A stretch of 64,000 nucleotides of DNA from Haemaphysalis longicornis (lineage: Eukaryota > Arthropoda > Arachnida > Ixodida > Ixodidae), in contig CM023454.1 in the NCBI GenBank assembly GCA_013339765.2, forward strand, positions 147,435,603 through 147,499,602. The letters are read 5' to 3'. Position 1 is the first letter of the stretch. Each line of letters opens with the position of its first letter. Below the pieces are notes generated by a model. It saw nothing but the letters and a program-made list of their open reading frames with translations, ran no database searches and was not told where the DNA came from. Made by a program: the position numbers and the translations under genes. Shown here piece by piece: positions 20,025-29,699 of this stretch.

Positions 20025-21969
20025 AGGGGTCCTGAAATACTTCCGCCGATGCATGGATGTACATGTACCAAATAAAGCAATGTATTTGCAATCTCCTCCC
20101 GCAACCGAATTTTGTTAAAGCGATGAGTATTAGCTGAGAAATAGTAAATCAAAAACCGCGCATTATCGTCGCTCCGCGTTTCCTCCTCCTTTCGACTTAC
20201 TCTCCGCTGTTACAGTGCCTAGAATTAGCTGTTGACGGCGCGCGAGCTTTGCCTCCCATGATGCTGCGCTCCGCAGCGGTGACGTACTTCCGCTATTGCG
20301 CTGCTACTGTCGTCTGCTACGGGCAAGCTTTGTTGACACCATGAATTCCGCACTTCGCTCAAGGCTGGAAAACGAACGAACGAAAAATCTGGCCGCATGT
20401 GTGCGGCGGCCTCGCCTTCGTGTGTGTCTCCTCTTCTGTGTCCCGTCTCTAGCGCTACTTACGATGAATCAAAACCAACTAGCCCAACTGTCAATTTTAT
20501 TGGCCTCGCCTTGCCCTTTCGCGGTGTTCGTTGGTGCAGTTGCGATCGGTGGCACGTGACTTTTTATCGGCGGCGAACTCGCAGCCGTACGGGGAAGATC
20601 GTGCGCTCGTTCCCTTTGATGCACCGACACTGTTTATCCAAAAAGTGCCGTATCAGATGTGGCCCCGCTGGTGGGGGGTCTTATTTTGCGGCGGTCGTAA
20701 TTCCTGCCGGCGGCATGTGAAAAAGACATTTTAAATCGATACAGAAACCCGTGCAAAAAACCCTTCAATCATGTGACCAGTTCAGCTTGGGCGACGCGTG
20801 GTGGAGAGCGGCAACGTTGGCAAAGCATGCTCCACCGCGGCTGCCGCGGCTCTGAGCTTTCTAGCGCTGGAGCGAGCGCCACTTCTTTGAGAATCTCAAA
20901 CATCGGTTGCATTGACAACAAGGCACAAACCACTGTAGAACTCAGTTACGGTTGCGTGGTTCCCGGTTCAGCTCGGGGCCCCACCTCGCGACATGTGGGC
21001 ACTGCAGGCGTACCACCTCACTCCCATTGGGAAGTGCGAGATGCGTTTGACATTACAGGAGGCGATGGTGTGTGTGTGTGTGTTGTGGACGTCTTTGTTT
21101 CGCGATGCAATGCGACATTGTGCTTCTGGGGGATAGTGCTTCCCATGGTCTGCGTTATCTTTCTCGAGCGACGTACGTCAACTCAACCTCGCATGGGGGT
21201 ATGTGCAGTGTGCGTGGCTAAAAGCCATCTCGGCTTGTGCGCCGGAGTTAAGTGACTTGCTGTTCGTCCCACTGATCTCCACTTGTTCGTCCCCGCAAAC
21301 CGCGCGCGAGGTGAGTGCCGAATTTACGACGGGCAGGAGGAGGCAACCCATCGTCTTTCAATCGCGGTTCAGACTTGCAACGCATGTTGTGACATTGTGT
21401 TCGTTCGAAACCCATCTCTGGATTGTTTTGAAGTAGAATAAAATGTATCCGTCAAACCCGGGCATTCGGCTCAGGGCGTTCTCTGCGATTGCACGAAAGA
21501 AGTGCCACGGGGCTTCAACGCTTTCTTTACGGAACGTACTCAGGTAAGGGAATATCCATGTCGTGTTATGGCCGTGCTGCATTTAATACAAACGGTTAAA
21601 CGTTTGTTTACACTTGTTTCGTTTGTCGTAAAATGTCCAAGCACTCCGGCACTCCGCCGGCAGATCAGCCGGCGAGCCGACGCTGAGCAGACGACTCATC
21701 TCTTTGCCGGAAGTGCGTGAAAAAGCCGCCCAATAGCAGGATGTCTAGCTCATGACGAACATCTGGGAATCGATGATGTAGACATGTGAAGATGGCGGCG
21801 TCCAAAAACACTAGGAAAGGGTGAGAAAAAAGCGACAAACTTTGCAACAAAAGTGTGAGCTTTCCGCTGCGCGTAAAAGAGTAATACTTGGCACAGATGA
21901 CGTTGACGACCCAATCTAACGATTGCGCTAGTTCATTTAGTGTGCTCAAAAACGCCTTTCAGGGCCCCT
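20025..21969. mobile_element. TTAA element A, complete copy
   Basis: TTAA (20021-20024) precedes the left end AGGGGTCCTGAAA. The right end, read inward, is AGGGGCCCTGAAA and is followed by TTAA (21970-21973). The TIRs match at 12 of 13 positions. About 1.95 kb. No transposase is visible. Within it, 20395-20500 carries an inverted copy of the GGGACACA/AGCGCT motif family, so it may be composite. Two donor-like splice signals sit after short frames (see 21443-21543 and 21792). TTAA flanks are characteristic of piggyBac-superfamily insertion; the assignment is inference. Confidence 0.75.
21443..21543 (+). CDS. Possible first exon inside a transposable element
   Basis: An ATG in AATAAAATGT context opens a 33-codon frame, MYPSNPGIRLRAFSAIARKK and onward. 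It ends with a consensus donor (CTCAG then GTAAGG), and the frame would stop within the donor if unspliced. The peptide is rich in Arg/Lys and Ser with no Asp or Glu, as in mitochondrial targeting sequences. The other copy of the element (18639 onward) has a frame-breaking G. No downstream exon was identified. It could be chance. Confidence 0.25.
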
Positions 21970-21973
21970 TTAA

Positions 21974-23708
21974 AGGAGGTACTGACACGAAATTTCTCGC
22001 TTTCAGTTTTTATGCTGTAAAGAATACCTATTGGCCCAGTAATTACGAAAATCGAACCGAAAGCCGTCAGCCGCCAACACAGAATTAATTATAGCACGTT
22101 TATTGCAACCAATTTCAAATTTGGTCGCCGCGCGGGAAAATGGCCGTTCGAAGGCCAGTCTGCAAGCGGGCAGCCTTACGTCACGGTCTCATCCGTGACG
22201 TCAGGGACGTTTTTCTATACATACATACATAAGTGGTTCAAGAGAAAAGGAAAGGAAATGCACTGGGGATATTATTGAGCCCAGCTGGGGGCTCACCTGC
22301 ATACAACCCAGTGCGGGGGGAGGGGGAGAAGGAGGGGGATGAAAGATTAGAGGAGAAAAGGGGTGATGAAAGAGATGGACGTTTTTCTTTCCTCCATGCG
22401 TTCGCCGCATCGTCTGCTACGATTGCACATGGTCCGCGACTCGCCCGCGCATCGACATGTCGTCTGAATCTTCAGACTCGGATGAGTCACTGCCACCCGA
22501 CAGACAGACACAACTTATTTGGCCAGGCGATTAGGCCGGCGATGTCTTTGCCCGTCGTCCGTTTTTTAATATCACTGCGGCTCGAACCGGCGCAGACCGT
22601 GATAGCAACAGCTTGTCGCCACTCTTCTAATCAATCTGATCACGAAAAAAAGAAGCTCTACATGCGAGAAACTAGATGTTAGTGTGTTGAAAATTCTGCT
22701 AGGAGTTGTTATCAGAGCTGAATTTAAAAGTGGCGTTCAGATATTTGCCGCGATGGGTAAGCCTACGCTGACCGGCAGCGGAGGTTCGGCGCTCCGACCC
22801 AGCACTGTCGGCACCACGGTGCGGCGAGCGGCCGAAAGATGGCGCCACCTGCGCGCTAGAATCAAAACAGGCCGCGGCAGATGTCTTGGTCACCGATCGC
22901 AGAAACGGAAATTATTGCCAAAATAAAGCTTCATATGCGAAAAAAGGGGATGATAGTGTGGTGAAAAGTTGTGTAAGGGATGGTCATTCGCAGTTGTACA
23001 GATACCAGCGATCAAATAGTCGCCACGATACTAAGTTCCCAACACCCAAGGTGACCCGTGCAACCCCGAGCCCGCTGGCTTGGGCGACAGTTCTTGCGGC
23101 CGCCGGCGTGCACGAACTCCACGAAGTCCACATTTAGCTTTTGGAATATGCTGCATGTCGTCGCGTGGTCTCAAAATAATGCATCTTGGCGTCGTCGTCG
23201 ATTTGCTCGGGCAGGCTTCCACGAGCAGTACTTCGCATACCGCGCGCTTGCCATAGCACAACTTGGGCGAGCTCGGCGACGCGCACCGCCGCGTCGCCGC
23301 GGTGCCCGTCGACATCGCGCACTGTCGAACACCATGCGCCGGCAACGAACTGAAGAGCAAAGACGTCGAAGACGCAACGTTTACAAGCATTGCTCACACA
23401 GCTACGCCCACGTCTCCTGCCCAAACGAATACCACCGACAACAGCAGCGCAGGATATCGTTTCCGGTTCTGAAAACGACTATATGACGTCACCCTGAACC
23501 GGCCAGACACGTAGGCCAATGTTTCGGCACGCCGAAAGCGATTTCTCTAGTGCTGCCGATTTGTGGAAGCTCGCGGCCTGGACAATCAAATCGATTTTAG
23601 ATGTGATTCCGCCTCGGATCGCTGCAAAAATTTCTGTGAGGCATCTGTACAAACTACTGAAGCCAATTATATCATTTTTAGGTATCAAAATTTGGTGTCA
23701 GTACTCCT
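21974..23708. mobile_element. TTAA element B (AGGAGGTACTGACAC ends), composite
   Basis: TTAA (21970-21973) is followed by AGGAGGTACTGACACGAAAT. The right end, GGTGTCAGTACTCCT, is followed by TTAA (23709-23712). The left TTAA is shared with element A, so the two abut with no spacer. The interior contains two neighbouring copies of a dispersed repeat (22570-22790 and 22820-23040) and an inserted purine-rich segment (22215-22383). No transposase is visible. Confidence 0.75.
22215..22383 (-). repeat. Unclassified inserted repeat with ATAC tail
   Basis: A TACA/CATA microsatellite is followed by purine-rich DNA on the plus strand. On the minus strand it is C/T-rich and ends in a TATG repeat, as for a retroposed sequence. 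The segment is much more purine-biased than its surroundings. I cannot name the family. Confidence 0.4.
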
Positions 23709-23979
23709 TTAAGAAAGTAGATACTTCGTGATCACATGTGACTGCATTTTTCTTTTATTGGAGAACCACGAAGGAAATGGAACAGGTTCAAGTAAAACAG
23801 TGTTACCGCGAACGCCCATTGGGCGAAAAAACCGACGTTGCTGTCCGGCACAGAAAATGGTCGCCGATGTAAAGAGGGAATAACTCACGTGGGAGTTGAA
23901 CGCGGGCCTGCGGAGTATAAAACAGAGGCCTAGTGCACCCCAAAGCGCCGGTGCAGTCCCCCTTTTTGTTGCTGTTTAA

Positions 23980-25064
23980 AGGGGCCATACAGGCACAATG
24001 CAAGTTTGTTCTAATCGAAAGTTGCCGCGCTTCATAGTGCCCCCAGCGGTTGTCCGGCAGCAAACGATGCCGTATTCGCTGAAAAATTACTCATTTAGGT
24101 CAAAATTTTGATTCTCCCGCCAAATCATGTTCCGTAATGTCTGCAATGACGTAACAAGAGTAGGTCTTCAAGCAAACGCTAGTGCACCATTCAGCTCTGC
24201 AGCGGACTGCGGAGCCTTGTTTACCGTCTGTCCCCCTAGATGGCGCCCCCATACTGCGCCGACACCGTTGCCCGCTGGCTTTGCTTTGTTTTTACCGTAT
24301 TTGCACCTGGCTTGTTTTGGTGATGGTTGATAGTAACCGTTTTGTGAAGCATGGTCTATGCTCGACAAGCAGGGTCACGTAAGACAATGTCGCTTACGTT
24401 AATCGTCCACCAGTGTAGTGTGAGAAAACGCCAAAGCGCAGGACTGCTGTGCAGCTATAAGAAGCATAGTGCGCGCTGTACCAACAGCAGTACGCACTGG
24501 CCTATGCTTACGGGCACTTTCGTAGCTTCCATTGCTTCCGTTGTTTCCACCATTGTTGCTGCTATAAAGTGAGTATGCATTACATTTAAGCGAAAATAGC
24601 TCGTTCTGCAAGCGGATAAGCCGTGCGTAACTTGCGTTTGCTTTTGCCGGCCTCAGCTAATCGCACGGTCGTACATATGTCATCGTATGTTCAGTGCGGG
24701 TGCTGAGCACGAGGAAGCGGGTTCGATTCCCGGCCGCGGCGGCCGCTTTTCTGATGGAGGCGAAAAGCATAAACGCCCTGTTGTGCGAGATTTCAGCGCA
24801 CAATAAAGATACGCGAATGGTCAAAATTAATCCGGAGTCCTCCCCTACGGCGCTCCTCATCGCCTGCGTTGCGCCGGCGCGTTAAACCACACCATCAGTC
24901 AAATCAACGTTCTAGTGCAAGGAATGATGGTCACGCGGCCATCGCCTTTTTTCCTAATTATGTTGCCTATTTGAGCGAAGCTTACGTTAAAAGTTGTGCC
25001 AGTGTGATTCTAACGAGGGAGTCTTCCGAACGAACCAAAAGTTCGTTTTGCTTGCATGGCCCCT
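23980..25064. mobile_element. TTAA element E (AGGGGCCAT ends)
   Basis: TTAA at 23976-23979, then AGGGGCCATACAGGCACAAT. The right end, ATTGGCC-side reading inward, is AGGGGCCATGCAAGCAAAAC, followed by TTAA at 25065-25068. The TIR is about 9-12 bp with scattered matches further in. About 1.09 kb. It contains a SINE at 24690-24900. No coding capacity is recognised. Confidence 0.75.
24690..24900 (+). mobile_element. tRNA-derived SINE nested in TTAA element E
   Basis: It has box B-like GGGTTCGATTCCCGG at about 24719, CTGATGGAGGCGAAAAGC, a TTTCAGCGCAC block, GGTCAAAATTAATCCGGAG, CCTACGGCGCTCCTCATCGC and GGCGCGTTAAACC. The tRNA head upstream of box B is partial, with no clear box A. The body matches 52037-52277. 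Confidence 0.85.
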
Positions 25065-25703
25065 TTAAGTTCGCGCTTAAATTTCCACGATGCGTGTTCA
25101 CGAACTACGTCGTCTCTCCATTTTACCCAAAGCTCCGTCGAAGCTCAGTGAAAATTGCCCGCGGCATTTAGCCAGACTTAGCCGCTGCAGTCAGTAAAGA
25201 TGTCGTATTTTCGGCACCAAACAAATTATCCCAGCTAAGCAAGAGAAGCAACCCTGTCCGCAAAGAAAAAACCGAGTGCAGTACTAAGCATAGGAAAAAA
25301 ATTCACTGAATGCGAAATCGTCGTTTCCGCCGTTTTTCTTTCCTGCCTAATCGCGTGCGGCGCCGGTCCCGAGCTTCCTTCCTTCCACGGGGCCGATGCG
25401 ACGCGCTGCGGCCGCTCAAGCGCCACCTCCTTCCGAGCCTGGCGCAGTGAGCGCGGTACAGGCGGTTCGCGCGCGCTGTTCTCCCTCGTCCCGAGCCGGC
25501 GGCCGCAGCAGTGGCAATGCGGCGATTACGTAAACGTGCCAGCGTCAAACGGCGTTAACTGCTCACGGCGCGAAAAGCAAACTGGGTTGTGCCGACTCAA
25601 CGCCTTCGGGCCGAACGCAACTGCGACAGCGCATGCGTAGAGCTGCAGCCGCGCGGTGTTGGCGTTGACATCCTGAGTGGCACTGTTTGTGGCACAAGTT
25701 TGC

Positions 25704-25870
25704 TCGCCGGCCGTGTCGGACCAGTGCTCGTAGTGCTCGTTTCGTGGACCTGCCCTCTTGCGAGGAAACCCTCCATCACTTCCGTCTCTCTATTTGCTCG
25801 GCGCCGAGCGGATAGAGAGACGGAAGTGGGCAAGTCCACGGAACGCGCACTGGTCCGACACGACCGGCGA
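25704..25870. repeat. Imperfect 167-bp foldback
   Basis: The outer arms TCGCCGGCCGTGTCGGACCA (25704 on) and the reverse complement at about 25850-25870 pair almost completely. Pairing resumes through CGTGGAC and ACTTCCGTCTCTCTAT to a central GCTCGGCGCCGAGC. The left arm has two extra segments (about 8 and 22 bp) that the right arm lacks. Confidence 0.85.
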
Positions 25871-25874
25871 ACAC

Positions 25875-26440
25875 CGTCCCAAATGCGAACGAACCGTTAC
25901 TGATCGGGGTTCAGGCCGAACCTACGCTAGTCGCTGCAGGACCGCGCAAGCAACGAAAGTGTGCCAGCGCAGTCGGCCGCGAGAATGGCCGCAGCCCAGG
26001 TGTCATGCAGCCTTTCTGCAAACAGCGCTCCTGCAGCTTGTGTTGGGGGCGCGGAAAAGGAACCTCAGCAGGGGGAAATATAGCGGTTCGACGGTACGAG
26101 AATTACCCACAACGCATCGCGTCGCCAGAGCTCCTGCATAGCCCCTGCTGCAGGTTCGCGGAGGGAACTACCCAAAACGCAACTGCTTCGGGTTAGCTTT
26201 TCTTCTGCCTCAGCCACATACTCACTTACCTTTAGAGCTTCCTTTTACAAATCTAGGCTGAAGCAGTGGAACGACCAAAACATAAGCGCGGTGAAATCGG
26301 CGATACACGGGAACGGGATGGCGTTTAGGGTACGTATACCACTACGGGTGTGCGCGAATGAGCACACAGCCTGGTCACGCATTGAGCGTGCTCATCGACA
26401 TTACAAGACAGTACCGCTCCCTGCGTCCCTCTTTGTTTCA
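25875..26440. other. Unassigned, no supported gene
   Basis: GC-rich flank with overlapping chance frames. No motif recognised. Confidence 0.5.
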
Positions 26441-26445
26441 CAAGC

Positions 26446-26622
26446 CGCGGTGGTTCAGTGGCGAAGGCGGAGTCGCGCTGCTGGGCCTAAGGACGCGGGT
26501 TCGACCCCGGCCACGGTGGCTGTTCGTCATCCCCCTGCTGGCGGAAAGCAAAAGCGCCCGTGCGTCCAGATTTCGGCGGTGGAAACTCACCCTTCCACTA
26601 CGGCGCGCCTCACAGTCCACAC
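26446..26622 (+). mobile_element. tRNA-derived SINE
   Basis: The head has box A-like TGGTTCAGTGG (26451) and box B GGGTTCGACCCC (26498). The body then has GCGGAAAGCAAAAGCGCCCG and TTCCACTACGGCGCGCCTC. This is one of the better-preserved heads in the window, but the body is shorter than in the copy at 52037-52277. Confidence 0.88.
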
Positions 26623-26639
26623 GTAGGTTCGGAGCGTGA

Positions 26640-27370
26640 AACCACATAATTGAATCATCAACCCTTCTTGTTTCAGTGTGGCACGAGCGACCACAGCAAA
26701 TATAAGGCTCTGAAGCCCCCCGCAAGAGCGAACGAACGCTCAGCGGCGATGGAGGAGGACGCGTGATGCTATACTCGGTGACAACTTAAGAACGGGGCAC
26801 CGGAAGTTGCCGCTGTGCCTTATCACCGTAGCCGGATGTTTCTCCGCGCGGCGCAAGTAGGGCGTTACTGGGAATATTTTGAGCATGGCGTGAGCCGTTC
26901 CCGTGATTTTTTTTTTTACTTAATATGCTTATAAACGACTCCAGTGACGAAAAACAAACTGCGTGAGACAAGGCAGACGATATCACGCATTCATAGCAAA
27001 CCCCTTTCAAAACGCGCGCGCACTGATGTCACGGGTCCGGCGCTTTGGCGGAGTGATACACTACATGGGGTGGTGCCGTTCTTGAGTTGTAACCGAGTAT
27101 AGCACGCGAGGCGACGAGAGTCGCGTGCGTTGCCCCGCGCGCGAATGTGCACGGCCGACGTGATCAGCGACCGATTCTGGTCAAGAGGTCCAACGAGTCA
27201 AGAGGTCCAACGAGCCTTGCTTTTTAAAGCAAAGCTTTCTACCTCTACTAGCCAAGGGTTCTTTCGTGGCGTTCGGGACAAGCAATTCACAACGCGGTTG
27301 CAGAGGGTCAGGCCTGTTATCACGGAGCAAAGCGTAGATGGCGCGGCGAATTTACCCAGCGCATTTTAGG
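26640..27370. other. Unassigned; contains a 17-bp tandem repeat
   Basis: TCAAGAGGTCCAACGAG occurs twice in tandem at 27181-27214. No gene or RNA is recognised elsewhere in this stretch. Confidence 0.6.
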
Positions 27371-27378
27371 GGCCTTAA

Positions 27379-29016
27379 AGGCCAACTGCAAGCAAATTTT
27401 CGACAACGTAAAAATAATGTCGCCTAATAGTACATATAAAAAGGGTGCGAAATGCAAAATGCTGCGCTTCAAACATCAACGCGCGCGACACAAACGGCTC
27501 GCGACATGGGCGGTTTCGGAACCGAAACTGAATAGAAAAGGCGGCCATAGCGGCGGCCGGACGTGACGTACGTGATGGAACGGAATCGGCTGCGTCAGAA
27601 CCGGCGGCCGCTCAGAGCTGCCTTCAAATGCGGGTGGTACCACCGCGTTTTTCTCTGTTATTCCGACAGAAGAACTTCCACTAACGTTTCCGCATGACAA
27701 TGGAGTTGGGCGCAATTCCGGCATCCCGTTGCTATCAGTCGAGATGAAGCAGACGGCCCGACAGTAATTTTTTTCCATCATAATAACTGCCGGAGTAGCA
27801 ATTTTCGGCATTGAAAGTAGAAAAGCGGACCCTGATTTACAAAGCTACTTGCCCGTACGATTTCGAAAAACAGCATTCGTTATAGCCGACGCCTCGGCCA
27901 ATACGTCGCTCTCTTTGAAGGGAACAAACCGCACGCGGACGGCGATCAATCACTATTTCTACTATACATTACGTACAAACAGCTTCGTGAATATCGGCCC
28001 AGTATTTTTCGCCTTGCTGCACATCGAAAATCGAATTATAAAAGTGGTCTGAAACTATAAGCCAGCTTCCACAGCTAAATGATGCACCAAAGCACGAAAA
28101 CATTTTCTATCTACCGCTGTTTTCTACTTTGACCAGAGACAGGTGCTGTTGAAAACATTTTACTTTCAAACAAACTAAATCTAACGCTCAAAGTAAATAC
28201 TTCATTTGGAAATTGAACAAAAATCTAGTCAATTATTCAGGAGAGGAGCAGTTTCGTTAGTTTTCGCACTTCGCGAAGACGACGGCCGATATTTGTGCGG
28301 ATGTATGTAAAAGACGCATAAATATTTATAGCCGCGTGTCCAACTCTATTTAGGCGGTCAAACTTTTGGAAAGGTCTAAAGGATGGAGATGGCGTTGGGC
28401 CCACCCAAATATGGCCAATATTGGACGCGGAAGTGCAAGTAGTCAAGCATTTATAAATTTTTTTCTGCAGTAAATGCAATAGGAATGACAAATGTAAGGC
28501 AAGTGCTCGTTTCGCGCTATTTTTTTTCTTTGAGTAGAAATATTATTTTCAAGTAAAGAGTTTTGCTAACTCCAAGGCGTTCGCAAGCGCGTGAATAGTT
28601 TGTATGCTGCTAATCTCTTTTCTTTTTTTTTTGCACTGAAAAAAATGGCGGATATTACTGCCTATGCGGTTAGTTTAAACATGTGACGGCGACGGCGGTA
28701 CAGCGCGCTGGTGTAGCAGAGAAACCCCGGGCGAACGCATCCCTGCGCCCGGCGGAGCGCCCTGCAAGCCGGCGGAGAAGCGCAAGCTTCACGGGACAGG
28801 TTCCCCTACCTCCGTCACAGGCCGCTCGGAACTTGTTTCGGCGACTCTCCGCCAGGTGCAAACGTCGTCTGCTCGGAGGTACTTTGAACGGCGGTACCTA
28901 GCACTCTCTGTGATTACCAAGCTAAGGACTACCAAGCTCTGTGATTACCAAGCTAAGTTATTTTAAGAGCATAGACTACTTATTTGGACAAAGAAAAATT
29001 TGAGTGCAGTTGGCCT
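27379..29016. mobile_element. TTAA element D (AGGCCAACTGCA ends)
   Basis: TTAA at 27375-27378, then AGGCCAACTGCAAGCAAATT. The right end read inward is AGGCCAACTGCACTCAAATT, followed by TTAA at 29017-29020. The TIR is about 20 bp with two mismatches. About 1.64 kb, AT-rich inside, with no transposase frame. A local 20-bp direct repeat (CTGTGATTACCAAGCTAAG-like) lies near 28905-28955. The TTAA and AGG ends link it with elements A, B and E. Confidence 0.8.
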
Positions 29017-29473
29017 TTAACCCAGCGTTTCCCGCGCGCTCACGCCGGCGGGCCAGTCGGCGCTACCCGGCTTTGTCGTCTGCTTTAGCGACGGTTGTTT
29101 TGGGCCTGTTTTGGTGCAGCTTCGCGTCCATTGCGCGCTTCCATCGCACGGCTTGATTAAATTGTTCGACAGCACCTCCTGGGTAACCCGGACACGATAG
29201 CAAAAGCGGACGATGAGTGTGTTAGTACTGCGTCTGTCGCCCTATCAAAGAAAGAGCGTGATTATTTGTTGAGCCCAGTGCGACGTGATGAAATTTGTAC
29301 TCTGACGTCGTCCAGTGTTCATGTATATATGCGTGTATTCGTCTGCTAATAAAACTGTTGGAAAGGGCGCTTTGTGTGTGCTGACTCGCTTGTCCCGTTT
29401 TTCTAGCGCTTCAATTCACTAGCATACTGAACCTTCACCACGCAAAAAGAGACGGCGACCGCGGACGAGGACC

Positions 29474-29501
29474 ACGCGATACAATGCGCATTGTATCGCG
29501 T
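29474..29501. repeat. Perfect 28-bp palindrome
   Basis: ACGCGATACAATGC is followed directly by its reverse complement with no spacer. Extension fails on both sides after one base. No element boundary was found around it. Confidence 0.95.
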
Positions 29502-29562
29502 ACCTTCCTGTGGCCTTCGTCTTAATTTTCGCGCAGTGAACCAAATGAGGAGCGCTTGCTCG

Positions 29563-29696
29563 CCTCGTAGAAAATCCTGTTTCGTTCCTCTCAGAGACGC
29601 CGTCCTACAACGCAGTACCACCGCGGAAACCTCGTAGAAAATCCTGTTTCGTTCCTCTCAGAGACGCCGTCCTACAACGCAGTACCACCGCGGAAA
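29563..29696 (+). repeat. Perfect 67-bp tandem duplication
   Basis: 29563-29629 (starting CCTCGTAGAAAATCCTG) repeats directly at 29630-29696. Both copies look identical. A recent duplication or assembly artefact. Confidence 0.93.
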
Positions 29697-29699
29697 CAA

